A DNA stretch of 64,000 bases from Toxoplasma gondii ME49. Lineage: Eukaryota; Apicomplexa; Conoidasida; Eucoccidiorida; Sarcocystidae. A program made the translations under genes and the position numbers. The notes under the pieces are model-generated. The model saw only the letters and a program-made list of their open reading frames with translations, had not been told where the DNA came from and ran no database searches. The stretch lies in assembly GCF_000006565.2 (NCBI RefSeq), contig NC_031467.1, positions 1,700,613 to 1,764,612 of the forward strand, given 5' to 3'. Positions 51,347-61,287 of the stretch are shown one piece after another (positions within the stretch are counted from its first letter, which is position 1; each line of letters starts with the position of its first letter).

Positions 51347-52561
51347 TCATTCCCAGGGTGCAATGGACGGTGTCCCGTAATAATGGTTTTCAGGGTTGAA
51401 GGGAGGCTGCGAACTCGGCAAAATTTCGCTGAGTCTGCCGAGCTGGGTATCCAGGACACCAAACTCGCGCAAGTAATCTGTCAAATACCGTAGATGGAAC
51501 TCGCCGTCGCTCTCTCCAAGTTGCGTGGAGGCCGCCTGCCACGCTGCTCGGAAAGCTTGCTTCAGGCGGGGAACCATTCGGCGAACGTAAAGCTTCAGAG
51601 CTTCCGCATCTTCGGGACTCTTGCTAAGAAGGTCAGTAAGATAGGAGAGGTGGGTACTCAGTTCTGCCTCGAAGAGTTTCAGGGCACTCGCAGTCAACTC
51701 TGCTACATCTTTTCGCGGTCTTTTCTTCCCTCTTACGTTCTTTCTGCGTGTCCGTCGCTTGCCATTCCCTGTCGGCGACTCGCTGGCCTTCTCATCCGCA
51801 CTTTTTCCACTTCCATCACCCGCCACTTTATCGGATTCGACCTCGCTCCTTTCTGAGCCACTCTCTAACACCACATCGTCGTCTTCCTGGATCTTTAAAA
51901 GGTCCTCGAAACTTCTGGAGAAGTCTTTCAGGCGACTGAAGGATGTGCTGACGTCCGCGAAACCCTCCAGCGCCGTGTATTTGAACAACACGTGGAACAG
52001 GGTGGGGTCCTTTTGGATCAGCTGAGTCAAAACTGTTTGTCGCTCCCGCGGGTGCACCGTGTCCACTCGGGCAAGGTACTTGATCATACCATGTCCTAAG
52101 GCGGACAGCTCCTCCTCCAGGCCTTCTTCCGTCATCACTGGCTCGCGGTTCATGGCGTATTTCAGCGACTTGAACGCATCTGTTTGTCGAGCTTCAGACA
52201 AGCTGCGGTGAACCGAGCGACGGACAGCTGAAGTCGTGTTTTTCGCCAATTCCCCGAGCTGCGACAAAAGCCCGTGCAGCGCGTGGAGCCCCAGACCCGA
52301 GACGGCTTCCTCAGCGAAGGACTTTTTCGGGGAACCCGCAGAAACTCCAAGCAAACGAGGACTGATTCCCGCACACAGGACAGAGCTGAGTCCCAAGAAG
52401 GCTAGCATGAGGAAGCGCTTCCCTCTCCCGAAGCATGGTGGACGCTGGAAATTAAGTGTAAATGGACCCGAGCACTTAACTGTCATCTGTGACGTGGAGA
52501 ACGAGGCGACCCCAGCTGCGAGGCAGGCGGCCGGCCCGGGCGTACTCACCCGCTCCGCCAT
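51347..52561 (-). CDS. Secreted alpha-helical protein A with a basic linker (paralogue of 54528-55649)
   Basis: The frame is open from 52804 to 51347 (485 codons), but I prefer a two-exon model. Its ATG is at 52561-52559, four codons later comes a GTGAGT donor at 52549, and the acceptor is at 52445. Removing 105 bases (in frame, no stop) places a clean signal peptide at the N-terminus (KRFLMLAFLGLSSVLCAG) and gives 369 aa. The mature protein is mostly helical. The middle holds an acidic stretch (EDDDVVLESGSE) then a very basic one (GKRRTRRKNVRGKKRPRK). The C-terminal block has VRRMVPRLKQAFRAAW, YLTDYLREFGVLDTQL and NPENHYYGTPSIAP. No known domain is recognised. It lies head to head with its paralogue. 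Secretion is inferred from the leader; the basic stretch resembles a nuclear localisation signal. Function is unknown. Confidence 0.75.
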   Translation of the reverse strand: MAERVSTPGPAACLAAGVASFSTSQMTVKCSGPFTLNFQRPPCFGRGKRFLMLAFLGLSSVLCAGISPRLLGVSAGSPKKSFAEEAVSGLGLHALHGLLSQLGELAKNTTSAVRRSVHRSLSEARQTDAFKSLKYAMNREPVMTEEGLEEELSALGHGMIKYLARVDTVHPRERQTVLTQLIQKDPTLFHVLFKYTALEGFADVSTSFSRLKDFSRSFEDLLKIQEDDDVVLESGSERSEVESDKVAGDGSGKSADEKASESPTGNGKRRTRRKNVRGKKRPRKDVAELTASALKLFEAELSTHLSYLTDLLSKSPEDAEALKLYVRRMVPRLKQAFRAAWQAASTQLGESDGEFHLRYLTDYLREFGVLDTQLGRLSEILPSSQPPFNPENHYYGTPSIAPWE

Positions 52562-54527
52562 CTTTATCCGGCCGCGAAGAAAGCCAGTGTTTCCTCGAAC
52601 TTCACCCCAGCCTGTAAATCCTGGAAAACGCCTAAACGGTAATTTCAAGCGTACGCGTCTCGCCGGACAAACACAGAAGAAGGTCCAGTTGAAGAGACGG
52701 CAGCGGGGCGGCCCCTCCCCGGTAGTGCCCGCCGAACACTGTCGAAGGCGAAATTCTGTTTTTGTCGCAGTATACCATGCAGAAAAAGGCACCTGAAAGT
52801 CCACTGCTCTCTAGTGACCCAAGCAGTCCGCGCATCCAACCTGAAATCTTCGACGGAACGTTACTCACGGAACAGGTAAACTCGCCTTGTCGGAAATGAA
52901 GATTCGAAGAGCTGCAGTCTCCGCCGCGATCGAACCAAGCGCTCGGCCGCTAGTCTTAGCCTCTAACGTGCGTGTTACCTCCAACTGTACGGAATGGAAC
53001 ACAGCCTCACGCAGCGTTGTTTTTCAACATCCCGCTTCATCAAATGCCACTTCACAGCGGCTAGGGTCTATGATCCTCGCATCGCGTGCTCTGTTAGGCG
53101 GGTTTTCACTTGTGGGCCACCTAGAGGTGAGCGGCCCGAACCCGTTGGAGACGCAAGGGTTCCCCTGTTTCTTGTCTCGCTCTGAATGCACGGAGACATA
53201 CATGGAACCCCAAGACGCTCCGTATTCTCCAAGAAGCAGACAATTCTGGCACGTTCCGACACAGAAGAAAGCCCTAGCGGCTGCTTATCAAGAATCAGGA
53301 AGGGGAGTTGAAACTCGACGTGGCCGTTCGCAGGAGTGTGTCCGCAGTATGCATGCAGCAACTGCCCGAAAGGCAACCCGTGCAAGAACCCGAGGTCCAC
53401 AGGCTTAGAGAGCGCCGTTTTTAGACGCCGCCGGCAAACAGTGAATAAGGACGATCTGGCACATGAAATTCCTCTGCATCCAGGTTTCACCGTGCTTTAT
53501 TCACCCACAAATATTGCGGCAAAAGCCATGTTTCTTCCAGGACCTACGGGGGCTGTCACCGGCATCGAACCCTCGACTCGGGCGTTGTCAAGGAGGCCCG
53601 GCGCATCTGCGCGCCCGAGGAAAAGAACCCAACGGAGAAAAGCGATTGAACCACAAGCAATGCGCCAGTGACATTTGGTACGGTTCACATGTTCTCCGGG
53701 TGTCAGAAAGTCCAATGACGCGTTTTTTTGAGGGGTACTTTCGGCTGCTTAGTAACTATTTGAGGCCATTGAGGCGCCAAAGTCGTACTCACGGAGTTGC
53801 TCAGTTACTGAACCTACTTCCTCGCTAACTCCTCCTTTGTCGTAGCGCAGAATGTTGTCGAGAACGCACCCGTTTGACGGCGAAGGTTCCCGTGGCTGTG
53901 GAGAGAAAGTGTTGCATGGCTCCTCGTAAATTGGGAGCTCTACAGATTAGGCGGCGTCCCGGCCACTTGAGTTCCATTGCAGCGGAAGCGGTGGTCACAC
54001 GCATTTCCTCGAACTCTCTGTTTTGCTCCTTTTCACGTGAAATGAACCGCTTCCTTGTGGAGAACACCCTGTGGCTGTCGGGGCGTCCTGTTCCCAGTTG
54101 TTACCCAGCACACTTGAATGTTAGTGGCCGCAGGTGGAATCACTTGCAGAAGACACGCAACAACAGGGCGGTCAAAGTTCTTTTGTAACCCTTTCGAAAG
54201 TGCATGCTACCCTGTTTCCTGGTGGCAGTTCAAAGGCGAAGCCCTCGCATTCTGTCGCGGTAGGACCGCTACTAAGCGTAAACGGTCTTCGCAAGACGGA
54301 GAATTCTGCAAAACGTGGCTGTCGCCCTGCCGAGTTTTCCCCGCCCCGTATCCACTTGCCCTCCTCTGCCTGGTAGGTTTCTGCCGCGACCGTTTGTTTT
54401 TGACGGTGGGTATCCGAGATTCACTCTAACTGAGGCAAAGTCGACAGGAACTGGCGTGATGGTCGACGCAGAACCCCCGGGAAGCGGAGCGCGGAGAAAC
54501 CACGGCTGCATTTTCTGAAGCGTAGAA
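52562..54527. other. Shared upstream region of the divergent secreted pair
   Basis: About 2 kb separate the two ATGs. The plus-strand frame 52887-53408 (173 codons) shows no domain and I do not call it. The region presumably carries promoters for both genes. I see no repeat or motif cluster. Confidence 0.45.
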
Positions 54528-55649
54528 ATGGACACGTCTCGGCGCAAGCTGCGTCGGGGCGTCCCGCGCCTTCTGGTCGCGGCGCTGCTGGCCGTTCTGT
54601 TTGTGCGCGTTGCCGAGGGTGGGGTGCGTGCCGAGCTGAGTCGTGGGCTATCGCCCGCTTTTCGGAGCGCCTCAAACGCAAAGAAGAAACAAGAAGCCAG
54701 AAACTGGGCAGGAGAGGACTCTGAGACGGTCGCGCACCTCGGTTCCGCGACAGCCGAGAAGGTGCTCAACACGCTCGTAAGATTCGCCACCCAGGTTGGG
54801 AGAGACATGAAGAACGGCGTTTTGCAGAAGGTGTCCCAGGTCCTCACTTCTAACGCGTACAAGCGGGCGAAGCACTTTGTCGTTCGGACTGACGTCAAGC
54901 CCATGGCCGTGCGATCTGACTTGTGGTACGCGGGGTACGGCATGCGCCACTTCTTGCATGCCTACGCGCAAGTCCCGCCCGCAGAACGCCCGGCCGTCTA
55001 CAAATGGATGTTCGAGACGAACGCGTCGCTCCGGCGCGTCCGCCGCAAGTACCTGCACTTGGGAACCTACCTGGCGCCCGAGGCAACTTTTGAGGCGTTG
55101 CAGACACTGAGGAACATCGTCGTGGAGGTTCAGACTGTGTTGCAGCGAACGGCTTGGAACGACGAGGACGAAGCGCCGCAGCAATCGATCGAGCAGATCC
55201 GCAGCCAGAGCCGGCAGGCTGAGCGCGTCTTTGAGGCAGTCTTTGCGTGTTTCGCGCGCGCGCTCTCGACCCTCAGCTTTGTGATTTCCAAAGAAGACAC
55301 GATTCTGCCGGAACTAGGCACCTACGGAAGGCAGATGGTCCCGCGTCTGAAAAGCCTCTTCACGGCTTCCTGGCGACTCAGCAAGCTGATACCGCCGCGC
55401 GTTCAACTCGAAGTTCAGCGGACACTCGTCGACTACTTGAACGACTTCCAGTTGTTTGACAGGGCTCTCGGCAACTGCGCTCTGCACATTCTCGCCTCTA
55501 CAGACGTAGATAGCTCGTACGACCCTAACGACGACTACTTTGCGGCGCCTGAGATCTCCCCAAGCGTCCTCCTTATCGATGACGACTCGGTGTTTGACAC
55601 GTCGCTCGGCCTCTACGAAGACGTTCCGGAGGGCACCACAGATCTTTGA
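54528..55649 (+). CDS. Secreted alpha-helical protein B (paralogue of 51347-52561)
   Basis: A single-exon frame of 373 aa begins with a basic n-region and a hydrophobic core (VPRLLVAALLAVLFVRVAEG), a classical signal peptide. The rest is helical. Shared features with protein A in the same order are AYKRAKHFV, the GYGMRHFLHAY and PPAERPAVYKWM region, and KYLHLGTYLAPE. The strongest block is GRQMVPRLKSLFTASW, then VDYLNDFQLFDRALG, ending at a YDPNDDYFAAPEISPS motif. Protein B lacks the acidic and basic linker of A and instead has a longer acidic C-terminal tail (IDDDSVFDTSLGLYEDV). I do not recognise the family; it may be coccidian-specific. The signal peptide without a GPI tail or further membrane segment suggests a soluble secreted or organelle-lumen protein. 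Confidence 0.82.
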   Translation: MDTSRRKLRRGVPRLLVAALLAVLFVRVAEGGVRAELSRGLSPAFRSASNAKKKQEARNWAGEDSETVAHLGSATAEKVLNTLVRFATQVGRDMKNGVLQKVSQVLTSNAYKRAKHFVVRTDVKPMAVRSDLWYAGYGMRHFLHAYAQVPPAERPAVYKWMFETNASLRRVRRKYLHLGTYLAPEATFEALQTLRNIVVEVQTVLQRTAWNDEDEAPQQSIEQIRSQSRQAERVFEAVFACFARALSTLSFVISKEDTILPELGTYGRQMVPRLKSLFTASWRLSKLIPPRVQLEVQRTLVDYLNDFQLFDRALGNCALHILASTDVDSSYDPNDDYFAAPEISPSVLLIDDDSVFDTSLGLYEDVPEGTTDL

Positions 55650-57201
55650 GCAGAATTTGCTGCTCCGAGGCTCGTGCCGTTGCGGGCAGGCATACGGCGC
55701 GCAGAAGAAAGGTGTCTCGCGCGTCGGGAAAAACAGTCGAAAAGCACAGGTTTCCTTTCACACCCGGAAAAGCTCATCCCCATTCTCCCACACGAGACAA
55801 AACTACCTGAGCGTCTCTTTAGACCCGGCAGCCAGTCGAGGCCGCTTGAAAACGACGCACACAGGGACAGAGTGTCTCTCTTGAAGACGTGCCGAGTCAC
55901 GTGAACGTACGTAAAGAAGTGGAGTGATACATGCGGATTTTTGCTGTAGATCTTGTAAGGTAGTTCGACACCAACAGACACGGTAAACTCTATGCACTGC
56001 CTGTGGGAAAGCCCCCACTCAAGATGAGTCGCAGGCGTGAAAAAATATTTCATCTGGGGTAGGACAACAAGGAAACAGAGTCAGACATTTGTCAGTGAAA
56101 TTTTCAATGCTGGCCTCGATCTAGCGATACAGCGTCATCCCGATTCTTTTGAACTATGTGAATCCTCCGTTTCTGGACTGTTTGCACTTTTGAAAACACG
56201 TTTTATGCTGCAACAACCAAGGGTGCGTGCCACACGTCTTCGTAAGGCTTTTTTTTGTACGCGCCACACACCTGAGGGACTCAGGAATTAGCGCGTTCAG
56301 AAGGTATGCCACATTGAACGTCGCAGACGAAAGAACGTGATGCGCGCCGATAGATCGCTCTCAATCGCTAGGCAGGCGAGACGTTTCCGTGTACATAGCG
56401 TGGCATCGGTGCATCCGCATGTTTCATCTTTGTTCTCGAGCCAGAAAACGCCAGAGAAACCAAAGGGAGAACCGCACTGTTCTCGTAGAAAGAAGCGCAG
56501 TGTATTTCCAACACGCTTTGCACCTCTGTGAGTTCACAGGTGAAGTTAAAAACAGCGTTGTTCACAGCTTGTGCAATCACATTCGGGAGGACTCTCTCCA
56601 CCCAGATTTAGGTCCGAATGCTGACTCGACGTGCCAACGCTAGCATGCGAAGCTCTGCTCCCAGAATGCAACAACAGTGTGTGATAAAAAATGACAATCC
56701 CTTCGGCACTGGCGCTTAAAAACACCTCCGTCTTCCGGATTTGCAAAAAGCTACACATTATAATTAGTGCACGGCATCCTAGAGAATATTCAGCAAAACA
56801 AAGTCTACTCTGGAAGACTGCTTCGCTGGTACGTCCGACATGTAGGATCCTCCCTCTACAGATGGATGCATGAGCAGGGCGAAAACTCCTGCGAACCCCT
56901 CTCAAGAGAAGGGGTTGTGCCAACGAAAGGGCAACTACTTGCGTAGGCATTCATCTGATTGAGAGGTCTAGAAATGGGCTCTATGTCTGTCGGGCGTCTC
57001 TAGCTTCGCACAGCTGGAATGGATTCAAGCTATGGCAGTCTCGAGTATCCTGGTAGTTAATCAGACACACTTTTACAGTCTTTCAGGATTGCCAGTTGTA
57101 TGGAAGTGATGCCTGAGAGTTGTCATCGCGCGAACTCACACTGCTCAGTTGCCTCCAGACACAAGAACGTGCACAAGGAACGACGCCTAAGAGACGGCAC
57201 C
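55650..57201. other. Convergent 3' flank region
   Basis: This lies between the stop of secreted protein B and the stop of the minus-strand coiled-coil gene. Only short frames occur; probably untranslated 3' ends. Confidence 0.5.
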
Positions 57202-60200
57202 TCACGATTGCATGCGAGGGGAATCTAGCAAATCTATGCCTTTCACTCTCAAGCGGTCGAGAGCGGTTTCAAAGGTGTGGAGTGCCTCAAAAGTTTTCGG
57301 CGTTCCAGCGAACGCAAACAGCTTCCGCTCAACAGGGTCCAGGCCCTTGAGCCCATCAGGAGCTGTGCAACTGGCGAGACATCGCAGGAGATCGCCCAGC
57401 TCTTCGCCGTAGTGGTCGATTTTCTCGACATTCTTCAACACAGTTTCGGTCCGTGAGACCAGGTCGTTGAAATCCCGCCCACCAGCAGTGCGGGGAGGAT
57501 CTCCGGACTCTCCCCTCTCTCTCGAACAACCGCAGGGCGTCCTGGAAGACCTCGCCTCCCCTCCAGCCTTGTCAGAAAAGCAGCATGCACGACAGAAGCA
57601 GCGGTGCCACCGACGAGACACACCTTTCCGCTGAGACGTCGACATTCCTTCGTCCTCTTCACTGGCTTCGTCCTCGAGTGTCGTCCGCTGCCTTCCATCA
57701 TCGACTACCACGACTTCGTCAACAACCAGCTGCGAAACCGCACCGAAGAAAACGAAGTCGAAGACCGTTCTAACGGGAGACGGTCCCCCCATAGGTGCCT
57801 TGACAAGGCGAAACGCGAGCGAGGCACCACAAATGTCTTTCAGTGTTCGCCTCCTCACTCAAAATTGGATGAGTATGCCGTCCAGCCTCTCGCGTCCGAT
57901 ACTCGGTTATATGCTTTCGACGCGAACTTTCGCAGTAAGCATCCCTTTTCTTTGAAACGCACTTCACTTCTCCCCGGCACGATGACCACAAAATCGATAC
58001 GCCATAGACGCTGTGCAAAATATATGTCTATATATATAAAATGACGACATGAGACCACACTGGCGGTAGACAAATATATGCGTATACATCTATATCGGGG
58101 ATGCTTGCATATTTCTGGTTGAGTCGTTTTTACATGGCTGGGACATGGTGTGTCACATACGTACGCGAACGTGTCAGAGCGTGAGCGCTTCCGTACCAAG
58201 GGAGGGTCGATTTAATCAGATCCCCTCCGAGCGGTCTTTGGCTATCACGAGATCACACTAATCTTCATTTCTTCAAGAACTGACCTGAGGGACGGCTGGC
58301 TTGTCTCCACCGCCACCGAGTGCTGTATTGCCCAGGCGTCGTTCAACTCCTGCCAACTGCACTTTCAGCTGCGGCAGTTCGCATATCGCATACACAGGCG
58401 AGAAAACGTGATTGTATGTACAGCACGTGCTGCATTCGCCCAACTGGAAACAAACCCTTGAGTAACCGCTCCTATTTCCCCACAGCAGCTGGAATTCCTG
58501 TGAAAAGCGCCGCTGGAAACTCGAGGCTGAGATAGAAATGGGCTGGGAATGAACCGCGTTTGACAACAGTGCGCCGACACCACGAGTTGGACATCCGGTT
58601 TAGACCTTGGAGGACTTGGGTCTTTCTGTCTCTGTTCACAGTAATGGACTCGTTGATGGGCTAACGAGTTGGAGGCAGCCGTTGCTGGAAAACTCGAAAA
58701 AAACGGACAAGCCAGCAAACGAAACAGGGCAACTCCGACGGCTTGCACGAATCGTCTACGAGTCGCTTGTCCAAAGTGCGTCCTCGAAACCACATCAAAG
58801 AAAAGGTCCCAGTGGCAGATCCACATGCCGCTTCTTACCTCGGAGAGGGTCTGTGAAATATGCTGCTGGTTCCTCTCGCCAAGAGTCAAGCGCTGGTCGA
58901 TCATCCGGAGTTGATGCGCCACTGAATCCTGAGGCCCTCCCCGGGTGCTGGCATCAAGCTCGACCGTCTGCAGAAGATTCTGGAGAGAAGCGGCTCCACT
59001 CGGATCCGGTACGCCCCCTGGGAGGCCTGCGCCGCCCTTCAGCATTGTAATCGCACACGAGACAACACTATTGAAATGCACGAGTCGAAACAAACGTTGA
59101 GGTCTTGCTTCGAAATGGCCTTTCTTATGCTAGTGTGGGGCATCCGAACTAAAGGTCTGACTCGACGCGGCGGATGTCGCCAAATGACAAGTTCTCGGAA
59201 ACTGCGAAAGCTAGAGCGCTGACGGAATAGCTGTTGTATGCTTAGGTGTATGCGGAAATTGCTCTTGGGCGGAGTCTTTCGCGAGGAAAAGGTGGATGGT
59301 CGATTTGTTCCCCTTCCGTCCACCACATCTCTCTCCAGAGACCTTTTCCCCTCCTTCCTACTCACGGAGGATACAAAATGTGTCTTGCCACTGTGAATTC
59401 CGTTCACAGCCCCCTGCCTCGCCTACCTGTAGCTTATCGAGCTGCGAGGCTGTGACCGCGAACCACTTTTGCATCTTGACATTCATTTCCTTCGTTCCGT
59501 CTGCTACTTGTTGCAGCGCGCGAGTCACGTCTGTAAGGCCTTTCTCCAGTCGCATCAATCTCTCTTCGACGCCTTTCTTCCACTGTGAATCTTCTCTCCC
59601 CATTCTCTCAGTTCCCTCACGTTTTTCGTCGTCACTCCTGGTCACCTCGCGAAGGCGAGTGCCTCCCGCTCCGCCTGCGACCTTCTCGCCACGGGTCCAG
59701 GAAGCTTCTTCAGTGCGTTTGACTTCCCTGAAGTAACTTGGCGATTCAAATTTCCTGGCGTCATCGCCCTCTGTTGAGGCTGCCCTGACGGGAGGCAGGA
59801 AACAAGTACAGACTCAAGGTGAGTAGACGGTGAAGCACGCCGAGCACCCGAGAACAGTTCGTCACGCCAAGCAAAGCAGTTGAGTGTCATGCGGCAGCCT
59901 CATTCAGTGAAGGTGTAGGTCTGCAGCTTCTGGCCATGTCTGCCAGGTGACGACCCACGCAGCTCTTGTCTACCTAATGCGTTGAGACGACGGCACCCGC
60001 CATAGGGCAGGTGCACCCACAAGAAAAAAACCTCTGAGGTTGCTTAAGTCCGCTGAAAATGTTAAATGTGCAACCCTACGACATCCAGGGTCCTCACAGG
60101 CAACGTCAGGAACGTGGTCGTCACCTGCACCGCTAGCAGAGCTATTTTTGAGTGTGCTACATGGAAAACAAGGCTAGATCTGACAGATACGGAATGGCGT

Positions 60201-60542
60201 GAATCTGAGTAATGGGCTTGTCCGCACAGAAGAAGAGAGGGGAGGCGTCCATGTTTCCTGCGCTTACTCCATTTCAGACGGCTCCATGAATTCCTCGAGG
60301 ATATCCATCAGGCCCCGGTGGGGCAGTTCGACGTGTCTGCGATGCTCTTCGAGACTGTCGATGTCTTCATTGTCGGGCACCTCTTCGGATTTCCCGCCGC
60401 TGTAACGCTTAAAATCGCGCTCTCCACCGCGTCCACCCCACTGACTTTTACCATGGTCAGATGACCCGGTGTCATCTGTCCGTCTGTCTCTCGTTCCTGT
60501 CTCTGAGTCAGTACCTCCATTCAAGCGATCGAAGTCGCCCAT
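57202..60542 (-). CDS. Coiled-coil protein of unknown function
   Basis: Five exons join in phase: 60542-60268, 59784-59427, about 59036-58839, 58368-58285 and 57729-57202. They give about 480 aa. The N-terminal exon is acidic, glycine-rich and disordered, ending DILEEFMEPSEM. Exon 2 carries a coiled coil (ERLMRLEKGLTDVTRALQQV). Exons 3-4 hold a second one (LRMIDQRLTLGERNQQHISQ, then VQLAGVERRLG). The last exon starts hydrophobic-acidic (LVVDEVVVVDD). It has a Cys-rich patch (WHRCFCRACCF) and ends in a helical domain with YGEELGDLLRCLASC, FAGTPKTFEALHTFETAL and a short tail. I recognise no family. No signal peptide or membrane segment is seen. The start at 60542 directly follows an acceptor-like CTACAG, so an upstream exon is possible; an in-frame ATG at 60590 is an alternative. 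The exon 3 acceptor (GCTGAAG) is the weakest junction. Confidence 0.65.
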
Positions 60543-61287
60543 CTGTAGTAGAAAAAACGCACCACGGTTGGGAAACTTGCGATAGATCACTATATCTTGA
60601 AGAGTGTATGTGGGCAGCTAGACGTCACCAAACATGCGAAGATTAGGCTTTCCACGTAGTCCATCTAAAGTAGGGGACGGACAGTCCCAGCAGGAGCGGA
60701 AATCATCTACGAACGCTGGAAAAGCGCTTGGCGACACGGCCGCCCCCACGCGTGCCTGGAAAACTTATGTATGTCGAATTGTGTTCCGAAATAACAACAA
60801 TAAAGATCATGGTTAAGCGGATCTCACAACTGGGGCAAAGTACAGCTGCACGTTGCTACTCCGCTCTCAAGGCAGCTACGACTCTTCGCATCTTGAGTCG
60901 CCTGCGTACCGCATTGTCTCTGTTTACTCGGACTGTCACACAGTTCTGGATCACGGGTCATTTGTACCCAGACAGTGTCTCCGTATACTGTGGCAATTGC
61001 ACGGACATGATCTAGCTTGCAGAGACGGACACACGCGTTTTCAACTCGGTGTCGCCTCGCTACGAGTTGATTCTCCGGCTTGGATGAAGCTTCAAAGAAT
61101 CTAACGAATCTACGAAGTCGGGGAGTCACGGAGAGATACTCAGTGCAGCTTCTGGGCACATCAGCATCCGTTGAGTTCTCCGAGAAGCCACATCCAAGCT
61201 CTCAAAAAGTGAAAATTCACTAGGTGCCAATGGAAGGAAGTCTGCAAGACAAAATATGCCACCGGCGTGAAGTCGTCGTATCCGCCT
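60543..61287. other. Short intergenic region between two minus-strand genes
   Basis: This contains the leader of the coiled-coil gene and the 3' end of the TerD gene. A minus-strand frame ending at 61161 (ELRGGYDDFTPVAYF) could be the true last exon of the TerD gene. Confidence 0.4.

Noticed and set aside
52236..52796. Plus-strand frame of 186 codons
   Set aside because: It is antisense to the 5' part of secreted gene A, with no independent support.
52887..53408. Plus-strand frame of 173 codons between the divergent secreted genes
   Set aside because: There is no signal peptide, domain or homology, and its position suits a shared promoter region.
53560..53630. tRNA-like sequence on the minus strand (GGTTCGA with a nearby GCGCAGATGCGC arm)
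   Set aside because: The T-arm and acceptor stem do not pair and the arm spacing is wrong, so no cloverleaf can be drawn.
54272..55184. Two minus-strand frames (223 and 170 codons)
   Set aside because: They are antisense to secreted gene B, whose plus-strand frame has a signal peptide and a paralogue.
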